64,000 nucleotides of DNA from Sphingobacterium sp. PCS056 (GCF_023273895.1 NZ_CP096883.1:4092001-4156000), one strand, 5' to 3'; positions 8,765 to 18,215 are shown, numbered from the stretch's first letter. Made by a program: numbers and translations. The notes: generated from the letters alone by a model not told the origin.

Positions 8765-9466
8765 ATGAAAAAAACTAAACTTTGGAATTGGAAAATTATT
8801 TTGTGTTTCATAGTTCTAGGCGCTATAATTTACCATAGTTGCTCTAGAGATGAAAATGAATATGATCAAGTATCTTACACTGACATAAAAGATTGGGAAA
8901 AGGGTAAACGAAAAGATTGGTCAAATAAAGATAGCTCAGTGATCGTTTATAGCCTTTTTAAGAACCTATCATTTTTAGACGACTATGTCATGTATTCTTG
9001 TATCGAAGTCAGAAATAAACGAGATACGTTGTTTTATATCAGACAAAAACAATATGACATGGGCGAAGTTGTATCTGGAGACAGCTTAGTTGTTGCACAT
9101 CAAGATAATCATGCTATTGGTGGTTGGTGGGAAATAACACCCAGGTACCAGCACCGATTAGATGTTGATAGTATAAAATGGAGTGAAACATTAAAGGACA
9201 GAAAAGATATTGCAGCGCAACTAGTAAATGCCAGTCAGTTGAAACATGCAGTCTATAAACTGGAAAAATCTGGCCTAGTAAAAGTCTTTAACAATGATAA
9301 TCCTTTAGACCGTAAGAATAAGAAATCTTACGATAACGAGGGCATATATTATGTGAGTCCACTGAGCTTCGCTCCTGTTAGTGTGTACAATCTAGATGCT
9401 ATCAGCAAGCTCTTGTTAACGGATAATCCACCAAAGACTTTAAAAGCGATTCCGATTCTGGATTAG
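8765..9466 (+). CDS. Hypothetical membrane-anchored or lipoprotein
   Basis: 233 residues from the ATG at 8765; an upstream ATG at 8708 would add 19 residues that hide the signal sequence. The N-terminus MKKTKLWNWKIILCFIVLGA is followed by IIYHSC, either a signal anchor or a poor lipobox. The remainder is a hydrophilic beta-rich domain. No family recognised; it stands alone between the NERD gene and the convergent DUF4234-like gene. Confidence 0.6.
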   Translation: MKKTKLWNWKIILCFIVLGAIIYHSCSRDENEYDQVSYTDIKDWEKGKRKDWSNKDSSVIVYSLFKNLSFLDDYVMYSCIEVRNKRDTLFYIRQKQYDMGEVVSGDSLVVAHQDNHAIGGWWEITPRYQHRLDVDSIKWSETLKDRKDIAAQLVNASQLKHAVYKLEKSGLVKVFNNDNPLDRKNKKSYDNEGIYYVSPLSFAPVSVYNLDAISKLLLTDNPPKTLKAIPILD

Positions 9467-9536
9467 CAATAGATATTTTTTAAGAAGATGATTACATATT
9501 AAAAGAAAGTGCTGGAGATCCATGTAAAATTAGAAA

Positions 9537-10085
9537 TTAATACAGTTCTAGCTGATTCAAATCTCCAAATATTAATCCTGTGATCACTATATACCAACAA
9601 ACAATACCTAAAATTATAAGTATAATCTGCTTTGTTGAAAAAGATGATTGGTACTCACTTTTGAACCGGCTATCTTGAACTTTTCCATAATTGGATGCCT
9701 GAAAAGGTGGTATCATCAAGAATATCCATACCATAGAAAATAGACTGGATAAAAACGATATGAGCGATGTGATGGTAAAAAATATATACATTAATAAAAG
9801 GAAGACCGCATTATACTGTTTGCTATACCCAAACGATCTGGCATAATCCAATATCCTTTTAAATAGTGAATAAATGAAGATAATTGACAAGATAGCACGC
9901 AGGGCAGGTTGAATTTTGAGGCTATCTTTTTCTTTAAAAAATCGCCATTCCTTATACATCCACCAAAGCGCATACAACCCAAATGTTACAAAATTAAGTA
10001 TAGTAAATTGTGATATAGTAATCAACTTTTGATCCTCAATCCGATATTCCCATGACTGGTATTCGTGTTCTAAATTTTCATTCAT
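9537..10085 (-). CDS. DUF4234-like multi-TM protein
   Basis: 182 residues with about four hydrophobic segments and a characteristic start of the domain, LNFVTFGLYALWWMYKEWR, resembling DUF4234 membrane proteins of unknown function. Further hydrophobic stretches lie at about 60-72, 90-125 and 152-172. A decayed copy lies at 2455-2900. An ACTACCC heptamer is 80 bases upstream (10166-10172). Function unknown; probably an inner-membrane protein. Confidence 0.65.
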   Translation of the reverse strand: MNENLEHEYQSWEYRIEDQKLITISQFTILNFVTFGLYALWWMYKEWRFFKEKDSLKIQPALRAILSIIFIYSLFKRILDYARSFGYSKQYNAVFLLLMYIFFTITSLISFLSSLFSMVWIFLMIPPFQASNYGKVQDSRFKSEYQSSFSTKQIILIILGIVCWYIVITGLIFGDLNQLELY

Positions 10086-10581
10086 ATTGTCTATAAGTCT
10101 GGTTAATTATTTTGAATGACAAATATGGTTAATATTTAGGATATGAAGTGAAAATCATTAAGATTACTACCCTACTATCGATGCAATTATTAACAATTCA
10201 TGTATTTTTTATATTCAAACCGTGTTCTATAGCGCAAAATGTAGGAAACATGTAAAACTTAAATCTATGTAACCCTTAAAAAATGCACAACATAAAATAA
10301 CTACTGAAAAAAAATACCCATCTATTCAATATAAATCGAGTATTTAAAGATAAAGAAACATCAATTTAAATAAATTCTCTATAACAAGAATTTTTCATTA
10401 TCTTTAAACAACTAATTATAATACATAATTAAAAGACAAGGCCGATATTATAGCTAACAGCGACACCAATTCTTGATATGGGTAAAATAATATCAGTATT
10501 ATCTATAATTATCCTTATGACCTTTTTGTTAACAACACTATATTAATTCACCATGTCTATTTAAAACTTAAATTTCAAAAA
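10086..10581. other. Intergenic region between divergent genes
   Basis: No gene seen. It must hold the promoters of the DUF4234-like gene (minus) and the lipoprotein/secreted pair (plus). The only marked element is ACTACCC at 10166-10172. Confidence 0.5.
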
Positions 10582-11145
10582 ATGAAAAATTATTTCTTTT
10601 TATTACCTGTTATGATTGCTCTGATGTCTGGATGTGCAAAAAATATAAGCGATCCTCTCGTGGAAAAAGACCCTGTAAATATGGATAGTATCTATCAGGA
10701 ACCTACAGATCCGTTCCTAGGAACTCCGGATAAGATGTCTGTGGTCATGGTTTCTGCTAGTAAAGTCATCTATAATAAATGGCAAAACTTCTTCGTTCAC
10801 CCTGAAGATTCTTATATCATGATTTGGCCCAGTGAAAACAGAAAGTTAGTCATAAAAGATGTTGATAAAGCAATAAAAGGCATAGTAACAGACGAAATTA
10901 CAAAAACAGAAGTTGAAACAAATTTTGTACATAAAGGAACTGGTATTACTTTTCAAGATTTAATTCCTGGAAAATACACGGTAGCAGTAATACTGAATGA
11001 AGATGTGGAGAACGGCAAGAAGGCATACAGTACAAAAGAGATCACGGTAAAACAATATGGAAAGATCTATATGAAGAAAATATTCTCTTATAATATTAAG
11101 GATAGTGAATTTGAAGAGTGGACAACTAAATTGATCGAAAAATGA
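10582..11145 (+). CDS. Lipoprotein, partner of the secreted protein at 11142
   Basis: 187 residues with a lipoprotein signal (LMSGC, Cys18) followed by a D/E/P-rich linker and a beta-sandwich-like domain: FQDLIPGKYTVAVILNEDVENG resembles the SpaA/prealbumin-like edge of carboxypeptidase-type domains. Its TGA overlaps the next ATG (ATGA at 11142), so the two are co-translated. A similar lipoprotein/secreted-protein pair occurs at 29814-31109. Confidence 0.7.
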   Translation: MKNYFFLLPVMIALMSGCAKNISDPLVEKDPVNMDSIYQEPTDPFLGTPDKMSVVMVSASKVIYNKWQNFFVHPEDSYIMIWPSENRKLVIKDVDKAIKGIVTDEITKTEVETNFVHKGTGITFQDLIPGKYTVAVILNEDVENGKKAYSTKEITVKQYGKIYMKKIFSYNIKDSEFEEWTTKLIEK

Positions 11146-12269
11146 AAATTAAATTCGTAATAACAGCGATGCTGTTCATCTTATTTAGTACCCTTCGAGC
11201 ACAAGATGTAATACTGGGGGAAAAAAATCCATGTCCTGAAGAAACGTATGAATACATTTTCAATGGTATATCTTGCGATGGAAATTTAACCTGGTCTGTT
11301 AATCATGGTACTGTAATACAAACGACATCAAACCGTATTAAAATAAGTTGGCATAAAGATTTTGTCGGTAATGGAAGTTGGCACGTTCGAGCCCACTTCT
11401 CTAGGCAAAAATTTGATGGTTCGTGTGATGTCTCTAGCTACCATGAACTACCAATAAAAGTAAATGCAGTATCAGCATTTAATATCATCGGAGATAGAGA
11501 GATTCCAGGTGGATTTAGAGGAACTAAAACCTATACCGCACAAATCAAGAATACACTATTTCCTGCTTCTTCATACTTATGGACAGTATATTCCGGAGGT
11601 ACAACTACAAACTATACCACAACAATACCGAGTTTCAATTTGAATATTACAGATGATGGACCGAAATGGATTTCTGTTCAAGGTAAAAATTCAACATGTT
11701 CATCTTGGGGCCAAAGTATAAAAGCAGATATATTTACAACTACCACATTTACAGGACCGGATAATTTATGTTCCGAAGCAACTTACACCTTAATCAATCC
11801 GGGGACGGTCACTCTTGAGAATGCTTCCGGGATAGCTACACTTACAGCTTTAGGGAATAACCAATGGATGGTGACAAGGACTGGACAAGCTAATGGAACT
11901 ATTAAATTAACATCAACCCTAAACGGTATAAAATCTACTAAAGACATAAAAATAGGAGCGATAATAAATGGAGAAATATCCGGAATTTCGACGATTTTCC
12001 CTGGTAAGTATCACGATTATACTTTAATTTTAAACGATAATATTGCAAATTATCAAAATATTACTTTTGGAATTCCGGATGGCATGACTATGCAAATCTT
12101 AGCAAATAATAAGGTTAGATTAACCGCTGAAAGAAATTATGTCTTCGCCCCAGGTGAGACTGAGCATACAGTAACGCTTAATGTCACAGCCACTATTCTA
12201 GGATGTGGGATAGCAAGTATTGAATTTCCAATTACGGTAATTAATCCAAATCCAACTCCTATTAATTAA
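11142..12269 (+). CDS. Secreted Ig/PKD-like beta-domain protein
   Basis: 375 residues with a signal peptide (1-20, ending LRAQ) and successive Ig/PKD-like beta domains; the last two begin at about residue 205 (GPDNLCSEATYTL) and 275. The final 130 residues are almost identical to the end of the protein at 30096, while the first 200 are unrelated to it. There is no type IX sorting-domain signature I can recognise at the end (VINPNPTPIN). Likely cell-surface or periplasmic; function unknown. Confidence 0.75.
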   Translation: MKIKFVITAMLFILFSTLRAQDVILGEKNPCPEETYEYIFNGISCDGNLTWSVNHGTVIQTTSNRIKISWHKDFVGNGSWHVRAHFSRQKFDGSCDVSSYHELPIKVNAVSAFNIIGDREIPGGFRGTKTYTAQIKNTLFPASSYLWTVYSGGTTTNYTTTIPSFNLNITDDGPKWISVQGKNSTCSSWGQSIKADIFTTTTFTGPDNLCSEATYTLINPGTVTLENASGIATLTALGNNQWMVTRTGQANGTIKLTSTLNGIKSTKDIKIGAIINGEISGISTIFPGKYHDYTLILNDNIANYQNITFGIPDGMTMQILANNKVRLTAERNYVFAPGETEHTVTLNVTATILGCGIASIEFPITVINPNPTPIN

Positions 12270-12381
12270 AGGCACAACTTCAAAATGTTGATAATAATAA
12301 TGTTTTTAAAATTCTTTTAATAAAAATCTACTGTTTCTCTATCAATGTATCTATTTGCTGGGAAATAGTAGATTAAGTTCT
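11754..12381. repeat. Repeat copy A (partner at 30594-31209)
   Basis: The end of the gene at 11142 plus about 110 bases downstream match 30594-31209. From 11868 to 12292 the two copies are collinear without indels through the stop codon (offset 18840), and I count only about four base differences; the first 110 bases are more diverged. This pattern suggests recent gene conversion. Confidence 0.85.
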
Positions 12382-13191
12382 TTTAAAATTCTACCGATCT
12401 TGATGAACAATGGTACTTTTCCGATAACATCTTCTTTAAAAGAAGGTACACTGCATATTCAACCAAATTATGATGGACGGATGTAGGCTTTTTAGATTTT
12501 TGTTTTGGTACTGGTGTGATCATCGTTCGCGTTTTAATAAGGTCGACCGGATTTTCACTCAGATACGAAGACATTTCTTGCCTTAAGGTCAGCGCATAGC
12601 TGTCCCAGTTGCAAGTTTTTGCATTTTAAAATAGTTTAAATTGGCAGCCTTAAAACCGTACTATTTGGACATAGGTTGGGCATTAAGGCAAACCAGGTTA
12701 AAAAAATAAAGAATGAAAATGACCTTTTACGTCTTCGTCAAGTAGTTATAATATGGTCATAAGTAATACACTCTTTGGGTTAAAGAACAAAAACCGACTT
12801 TTAAAATATTACTGTATCACGATAAAATAGCAGCGAACAATATTTGTTTTACTGAAAAAAAGATGGTACTTTTAAAGTTTCAAGTAAATAAAGTAGGCGT
12901 CCGGTCCTCTTTTTCTTGGAGCATTTAATGATGTACGAATAGAATAAAAGTCGGAAACATAATCCATCATAGTATGGGAATAAGCTAGTTTTAACCTGAT
13001 TAGGACGTCATTTTTTAGGTCATTTGAGCATTCAATGATGATTTGTTGAAAAAGGCTAATAAAAATATTGGGGAAAATAAAGTAAAGAAAAATATACAGC
13101 TGAGATGATAGAAGATGCTTAGATTACAGTATATTTTTCAAAGACCGCACAAAAAGTGGCACTTACCACCAATTATGAACACGGGTAGATT
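12382..13191. other. Non-coding stretch with remnants and an inverted repeat
   Basis: No intact gene. TTGCCTTAA (about 12579) and TTAAGGCAA (about 12686) are inverted repeats about 100 bases apart, with weaker similarity extending inward, possibly a relic of a small transposable element. The last 100 bases (from about 13105) match 31950-32030, the end of a gene that normally precedes the KilA-N gene, but here the frame is eroded. Confidence 0.5.
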
Positions 13192-14016
13192 ATGAGTAAG
13201 AGTAGAACAATACAAGTTAAAGAATCAAAAATATCAGTTATCATTCAAAATGAAACAGATTATATCAACTTGACTGATATGACATCCTCCTTCCGAGAAG
13301 GTAGTGGACTGATAGGGAAATGGATTAGCAATAAAAACACATTAGAATATCTTGGTGTGTGGGAAAAGATAAATAACTCGAATTTTAATTACCCCGAATT
13401 CGGGGTAATTGCCCAAGAAGCTGGAACAAATAGATTCATTATGTCTGTAGGGCAATGGACAGAAAGAACACAAGCTACAGGAATGCTTGTAAAGGCTGGA
13501 CGGTATGGTGGAACATTTGCACATAAAGATATCGCATTTCATTTTGCTATGTGGTTAAGTCCGGAATTTCAAATATACTTAGTCAATGAATTTCAACGTC
13601 TCAAAGACGAAGAAAACAATCGATTAAAATTAGATTGGAACTTGCAAAGAACATTGGCAAAAGTAAATTACCATATCCATACTGATGCTATTAAAGAAAA
13701 TCTAATACCCAAAGAAATCACAAAACAACAGGCCGGCCTTGTATACGCCACTGAAGCGGACTTACTTAACACCGCTCTTTTTGGCACCACAGCTAAGGAA
13801 TGGCGAGAAAGCAACCCAACTATAAAAGGAAATATGCGTGATGATGCAACAATAGAGCAACTAGTTGTGCTGAGCAATCTCGAAAGCATCAATGCTTTAC
13901 TGATCCAACAGGGATCGTCACAAAGTGATCGACTTATTGAATTGAATAAGGTGGCAATCATGCAGATGAAATCATTAATGGAAAGTGAGGCGGTTAAGAA
14001 ATTGAAGAAGAATTGA
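13192..14016 (+). CDS. KilA-N domain protein
   Basis: 274 residues. The KilA-N fold covers about 1-130: TDYINLTDMTSSF, then GRYGGTFAHKDIAFHFAMWLSPEFQIYLVNEFQRLKDEE. This domain is found in phage anti-repressors and chromosomal phage-defence or regulatory proteins and is thought to bind DNA. The C-terminal half is helical. The first five codons also survive at 32022 beside a truncated copy, so the locus was duplicated. It is followed by small membrane and secreted protein genes. Confidence 0.88.
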   Translation: MSKSRTIQVKESKISVIIQNETDYINLTDMTSSFREGSGLIGKWISNKNTLEYLGVWEKINNSNFNYPEFGVIAQEAGTNRFIMSVGQWTERTQATGMLVKAGRYGGTFAHKDIAFHFAMWLSPEFQIYLVNEFQRLKDEENNRLKLDWNLQRTLAKVNYHIHTDAIKENLIPKEITKQQAGLVYATEADLLNTALFGTTAKEWRESNPTIKGNMRDDATIEQLVVLSNLESINALLIQQGSSQSDRLIELNKVAIMQMKSLMESEAVKKLKKN

Positions 14017-14056
14017 ATAAGCAATTCTAAACAACCCTATTAAAACCAAATCATTT

Positions 14057-14155
14057 ATGAAAAAATTAACATTACTCGTATTCCTTCTTTCAATGACTAC
14101 AGCTGTTTTTGGACAAGAAACCGCAAACACAACTGTTAAAACAATAACCCACTAA
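14057..14155 (+). CDS. Very short secreted peptide
   Basis: ATG at 14057 starts a 32-residue ORF that is almost all signal peptide (MKKLTLLVFLLSMTTAVFGQ) with a 12-residue Thr/Asn-rich tail. Its stop abuts the ATG of the next gene (TAAATG). It is either a real short exported peptide or the 5' relic of a deleted secreted protein now acting as a leader for 14156. Confidence 0.4.
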   Translation: MKKLTLLVFLLSMTTAVFGQETANTTVKTITH

Positions 14156-14629
14156 ATGAAACATCAATTTACATTACCTGCCTTCCCTGATTCTAACTTT
14201 CAAATTGAAGTGTCTTTTTGGACAGGGAAGCAAAGATTATATAAAGACGAAGTAGTCGTGGAGCGGTCCACTGAAAAGGGAAAACCTTTTTTAATACCAG
14301 ATCACAATGGAGATATCGTGAAAGCATATCCAAAAGCTACATTTCCAGATATCATACCTGTACTGGAAATCAATGATCTTAAACATCATATTGTAGAAAA
14401 ACTAAAGTGGTATCAAGCAGTATTAGCTGTCATGCCCTTTTCCATAGTATTTATTGGTGGCGGCGCACTAGGTGGTGGCATTGGAGCTGTTGCCTTTATG
14501 CTCAATCTACAATTACTGAGAAATGAAGATAACGGCAACCTTAAATATTTAAAAGCAATCGGGGTTATTATCGCTGCATTTGCAATTTATTTTTTGATTA
14601 GCGCAGTGATTTGGGGATGGATTAATTAG
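14156..14629 (+). CDS. Hypothetical two-TM protein
   Basis: 157 residues: a soluble N-terminal part (about 1-80) and two membrane segments at about 86-118 (with the glycine-rich GGGALGGGIGAV) and 130-155. No family recognised. Its first ten codons reappear as a truncated copy at 15534 (MKYQFTLPNF), which suggests the family was once present in tandem. Confidence 0.6.
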   Translation: MKHQFTLPAFPDSNFQIEVSFWTGKQRLYKDEVVVERSTEKGKPFLIPDHNGDIVKAYPKATFPDIIPVLEINDLKHHIVEKLKWYQAVLAVMPFSIVFIGGGALGGGIGAVAFMLNLQLLRNEDNGNLKYLKAIGVIIAAFAIYFLISAVIWGWIN

Positions 14630-14671
14630 AAAATTGAAAGAATTTGGAATAAAATAAAATATTAGACTGAT

Positions 14672-15262
14672 ATGGAAAACCTTATTAAATCACTGGAAAA
14701 AAGTTTTTTAGAACTTGATAGGGAAAGCATTAAGAGGAAGCTAACAGTAAGAGAGAAAAAACAAAAGGAACATCTAACTTATGAAATCTATTGGGCTAAA
14801 TTAAAGAAATTTAAAGCAGAGTTCGAGGGACTAATCTTAACTGATATTAACGAACTAGCGAATAGCTTGAAAACCCCTATTCTGGAAAAATCCATCGTAC
14901 TAAAAACCGAAACGCATATAAAAAATAGTCGAAGATTTTTTGACCCTGATCTTCCTTTTTATGTGATTATAGCGATTAGTGATAAATCGATCAACTTAAA
15001 TAAGCGCTGGGTTAGATGCCCTTTTCTTTTACTAAAGGGTAATCATGAAATCAATTCAATTGAGCTGTATGATTTAAATCAAGACTTAGCATATGTGCCT
15101 AATTTTATTAAAATAAATGTATGGGGGCCTCCAATAAAGCAGTTTAAAATAGATGAGTATAAGTTTAATTTATTAAAACCACATATTGAAGCATGGCTAG
15201 ATAGGAATGTAGACAGAATTCATAACAGCACGTCTCAAAAAGATTATAATAAAATTACTTAA
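14672..15262 (+). CDS. Hypothetical cytoplasmic protein
   Basis: 196 residues, no signal or membrane segment. The N-terminal 60 residues are lysine-rich and helical, possibly coiled coil; the rest is mixed alpha/beta. No motif recognised. It lies 42 bases after the membrane protein gene and 59 before the PLDc_N-like gene, so probably the same transcript. Confidence 0.55.
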   Translation: MENLIKSLEKSFLELDRESIKRKLTVREKKQKEHLTYEIYWAKLKKFKAEFEGLILTDINELANSLKTPILEKSIVLKTETHIKNSRRFFDPDLPFYVIIAISDKSINLNKRWVRCPFLLLKGNHEINSIELYDLNQDLAYVPNFIKINVWGPPIKQFKIDEYKFNLLKPHIEAWLDRNVDRIHNSTSQKDYNKIT

Positions 15263-15321
15263 TCCAAAAGCTTACCATATTTAAAGAATAACAATAATCA
15301 ATTATATAACCACAAAAATCA

Positions 15322-15537
15322 ATGAATCTATCCTTTATTAACATAGGAACAACGGAAATGGCACTTCTTGTTATCCCCCCTCTTCTAGTAGTCATTTATA
15401 CCATCTACCATATTATAACCAATGATAATTTGTCTGGCAGTAAAAGAATTGTATGGCTAGTGGCAGTACTACTCTTGAATATTTTTGGATGTCTTTTCTA
15501 TTTGTTACTAGGTAAAGATAAGGTTAAAGCTATATGA
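15322..15537 (+). CDS. PLDc_N-type small membrane protein
   Basis: 71 residues with two TM segments (about 12-34 and 44-63). The spacing and the closing NIFGCLFYLLLGK match the PLDc_N/phospholipase-N-like domain, a two-TM module found alone in many Bacteroidetes and fused to cardiolipin synthases elsewhere. As a stand-alone protein it probably has a structural or regulatory membrane role. Confidence 0.7.
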   Translation: MNLSFINIGTTEMALLVIPPLLVVIYTIYHIITNDNLSGSKRIVWLVAVLLLNIFGCLFYLLLGKDKVKAI

Positions 15538-15566
15538 AATATCAATTTACATTACCTAATTTTTAA
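15534..15566 (+). pseudogene. Ten-codon remnant of a gene like 14156
   Basis: ATG overlaps the TGA of the preceding gene and encodes MKYQFTLPNF then stop, versus MKHQFTLPAF at 14156. It looks like the truncated head of a lost paralogue. Confidence 0.45.
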
Positions 15567-15657
15567 ACGACAAATCAAGAAGATAGCAACTCAAATGCGT
15601 TTAATAATTCTGTGCCCATTAAAGGATTTCGCTCCTACATTCACAACTATAAATAAA

Positions 15658-15831
15658 ATGAAAAAGTTATTATCCTTCATAATTATGACAACTGTGATAT
15701 TTAGTTGTTTTGCTCAAAAACCAAAAAAAACTATAAAATATAGAAGAGCTGATACAGGTCGCTATACGACGAAATAATATAATTCAAAAAATCCTAAAAC
15801 TACTATTAAGGAAACAAGGAAAAAGAAATAA
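15658..15831 (+). pseudogene. Small exported protein split by an in-frame stop
   Basis: From the ATG at 15658 a signal peptide (MKKLLSFIIMTTVIFSCFAQ) leads to YRRADTGRYTTK and a TAA at 15775. Reading on in the same frame gives YNSKNPKTTIKETRKKK and a second stop at 15829. The joined sequence matches the pattern R(S/A)xTGRYxTKxYAxxNPKTTVxET known in small Bacteroidetes and phage proteins, so the internal TAA is probably a nonsense mutation of a GAA or AAA codon. A 39-residue product could still be exported. Confidence 0.5.
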
Positions 15832-15855
15832 TACTAACAATTATAATCTAAAGTT

Positions 15856-16242
15856 ATGATAGAAAACTTAATCCCAATCATCTTTACGTTGGTTCTAATT
15901 ATTACTATTTACATAATTTATATAAAATCTCGAAGTTTACAGGACAAAAAAGAAACTGCTAGAAAAGAGTTAGAGCATAAACAGAGGCAGGAAATAGAGA
16001 ATAAAGTAATCGATAGTATGGTGGCTATCATGAAAGATCGGATACTTTTTACACAAAAAATTATGGCCTCAGAAGGCAACAATAGTCTAAAAATCAGCGG
16101 CGAAGTTAAGGATATTATTGCCGATGAAGTTATGAATTTTCTTAACAGTTTAGAACCTGATATTACTGAATCATTGAGAAGTCTATATGCTGACAAAGCT
16201 CGAATGAAACAAATGTTGATAAAAAGAGGTAAGGAGGAATAA
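15856..16242 (+). CDS. Hypothetical single-pass membrane protein
   Basis: 128 residues with an N-terminal TM helix (about 5-25) and a charged helical cytoplasmic part, probably coiled coil (about 30-60). No family recognised. Small-protein context; no defined partner. Confidence 0.5.
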   Translation: MIENLIPIIFTLVLIITIYIIYIKSRSLQDKKETARKELEHKQRQEIENKVIDSMVAIMKDRILFTQKIMASEGNNSLKISGEVKDIIADEVMNFLNSLEPDITESLRSLYADKARMKQMLIKRGKEE

Positions 16243-16255
16243 TTGTATTAATAAA

Positions 16256-16485
16256 ATTAAAGAAGAACTAGGTATGATCATTACCACTAAACGTGCGCTG
16301 AATCCTGTAGAGCATCAATAACCTGATTTCTCCATATGCCTCTATCCTTTTATTTGCAAATGTGAATCTGGCGAAGAGGTGCCTACAGAACATAGGCAGG
16401 CGATATGGGTAGACACATCTGAATTATTAAACTACACTGGACGGAAGCTGATTTGCCGATAGTTCGTGAATATTTGAGCGTATGA
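16256..16485 (+). pseudogene. NUDIX hydrolase relic
   Basis: The frame begins inside the Nudix box (KEELGMII, the end of REVREELG), hits a stop after VEHQ, continues as PDFSICLYPFICKC...RQAIWVDTSELLNYT, then needs a frame change to reach WTEADLPIVREYLSV and the stop. This is the C-terminal pattern of MutT-like 8-oxo-dGTP diphosphatases. The 5' half is deleted. Its TGA overlaps the ATG of the next relic (ATGA), preserving an old operon junction. Confidence 0.65.
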
Positions 16486-16622
16486 CTGTTCGAATATACG
16501 AATCACTGATAACACAATCCTTATCAAATAAATTAAAGGAATTGCCTGCAAAGGAATTCTATATCAATAAAACATCACTTGTGTTCCTAACTATTTTCAT
16601 AATCTTTTCATTTATAGTTTAA
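16482..16622 (+). pseudogene. Truncated N-terminus of a probable DUF3427-type helicase
   Basis: 46 residues beginning MTVRIYESLITQSLSNKLK and KEFYINKTSL, resembling the N-terminus of COG1061/DUF3427 superfamily-2 helicases (IYExLIT...F.I.KTxL), then a hydrophobic non-homologous end. NUDIX plus this helicase is an arrangement I recall from defence islands; here both are broken. From 16623 to 16969 I see nothing else. Confidence 0.45.
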
Positions 16623-16969
16623 TAATTATGGCTAAAAAAAGAAATAGGCCATAAACATATATCGCTTAAAACCGAAACATCTAAAAGTAAATTATGTTTA
16701 ATCAAATTTGATTTTTTATTACATTATTAATCACATAGATTTAAATTGAAGTATTTTATTTCATTGCATCTCATATTTTAACCCCTTTTATGAATTATTC
16801 TTAATATGTTTATAAAGTAAATTTCATATTTTGAACCTTAGTTAAGGAATTACGTTAGTAGAATCAACGACATGGAGTTGCTAACTTAGTCAGCAGATGA
16901 AGCTAACAACTCCATATTGATCATTACCCTAGGTAATAAGTCAAAAAAATAACAATCCTCGGTCCTTCC

Positions 16970-18190
16970 CTAACTTGGTGGTTGATGATCATCGTAACGG
17001 TATTCAAGACGATCTAACGACCTTATATTCCCCTCTTTATCCTTACTGTAAAAGATCGCCATTTTTCTCCTGAAAAGCAAGAGTGTCCCGTTCTCCTCTG
17101 CACCAGACCAAACGCAGGAATAATGTTTTATAGCCTGTAATATCTTTGCATGAGCAGGCTTTTGTGGACTCAACGATTCAAGATCAGTAATGCCTCCTTT
17201 CCAAAGAACAATAAATTGCACGAGGATCGAATCTTGTGTGGTTTTTACAGGAGGTTTAATGGCTTGTAAACCCATATTATTTGCTAATTTTTTGATGTAA
17301 TCTTCTTCTCCTGCAAATGGTTTGGATTCCGATTTTGCACGGTGGTGGATATCATAAATAGCACTATTGAATTTTTCCTCATAACAAGGCGCTTCGGGAT
17401 CGAAATCCATAGGGTAATCGAAGATCATATCAGCCTTTAGCGTTGATCTAAATGATTTTTCAGGAAAATAATCATATGGATACCCTTCATCGACAAGATG
17501 TATGAAATAACGTTCACCTCCAGCAAAAGGGATACGATCGACTTTCACTTCTTGCAACCCCTTGAGGTCGAAATAATATAAAGGGAAATGATCCTGGATA
17601 ATAAGTCCCGGGTTTTGAATATTACAAAAGTCATTACGCCAATGAATGACGACATCTTTAATCGGTAGACCGGTATACTTCTTAACAATCTCGGGTATTG
17701 TCATGCGGTTGGCAAAAAAATCTTCCTCCGTATCTATATGTATAGAACCTTTATAGACAATACCGTCAATTAGGGTGTCTTGTTCTGATCTCTTGATATT
17801 GGTATATTGTTCTGTTAATGATGACCGTACGATATATGGGCTCACCTGTATATTATTGATAAAATATGCAGGGTCGTTGGCATATTCATCAGGCGGTGAA
17901 GGTGGATACCATGGTGTATGAAAATATACGACACCTTCATACATAGTCTTTATGGATGAAGTATAATTGAATACGCGTCCTAACCTCGCCTCTGGATAAT
18001 TGAGCAGCTCCTGCTTTTCAATGATACCACCGTTTAAGATAAAAACATAATTTTCAAATGTTCCATATTGCTTTGGATATAATAGCGTGCTGTTCGGAGC
18101 GTAAGTCCTGAACTGCTGGGACCGTGCGACGTGCATGTTTACCAGCATGATAACGAAAAGTAAAAGGAATTTTATAGAGGCTGTGGTCAT
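16970..18190 (-). CDS. Secreted protein with TonB-C-like C-terminus (paralogue 1)
   Basis: 406 residues with a signal peptide (1-24, ending ARSQ). The C-terminal 90 residues (VQFIVLWKGGITDLESL... AIKHYSCVWSGAEENGTLLLFRRKM) follow the beta-alpha-beta pattern of the TonB C-terminal domain (VxFxVxxDGxIxxxxV...AVxxxxxWxPAxxNGxxVxxxxxxPV), here exported and without an inner-membrane anchor. The rest has two repeated-looking beta segments (ENYVFILNGGIIEKQELLNYPEA). Tandem paralogue of the gene at 18216, 25 bases apart, same strand. Confidence 0.7.
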   Translation of the reverse strand: MTTASIKFLLLFVIMLVNMHVARSQQFRTYAPNSTLLYPKQYGTFENYVFILNGGIIEKQELLNYPEARLGRVFNYTSSIKTMYEGVVYFHTPWYPPSPPDEYANDPAYFINNIQVSPYIVRSSLTEQYTNIKRSEQDTLIDGIVYKGSIHIDTEEDFFANRMTIPEIVKKYTGLPIKDVVIHWRNDFCNIQNPGLIIQDHFPLYYFDLKGLQEVKVDRIPFAGGERYFIHLVDEGYPYDYFPEKSFRSTLKADMIFDYPMDFDPEAPCYEEKFNSAIYDIHHRAKSESKPFAGEEDYIKKLANNMGLQAIKPPVKTTQDSILVQFIVLWKGGITDLESLSPQKPAHAKILQAIKHYSCVWSGAEENGTLLLFRRKMAIFYSKDKEGNIRSLDRLEYRYDDHQPPS

Positions 18191-18215
18191 AGATTTTTCT
18201 AAATTAAATAATGTT

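Noticed and set aside
11142-12269. Type IX secretion or polymorphic-toxin cargo
   Set aside because: No type IX C-terminal sorting signature and no toxin or immunity gene pattern; the conserved part is the C-terminus, the reverse of polymorphic toxins.
12383-12574. 63-codon minus-strand ORF
   Set aside because: It extends into the 3' flank of repeat copy A, has no recognisable motif, and its counterpart in copy B is not conserved; probably chance.
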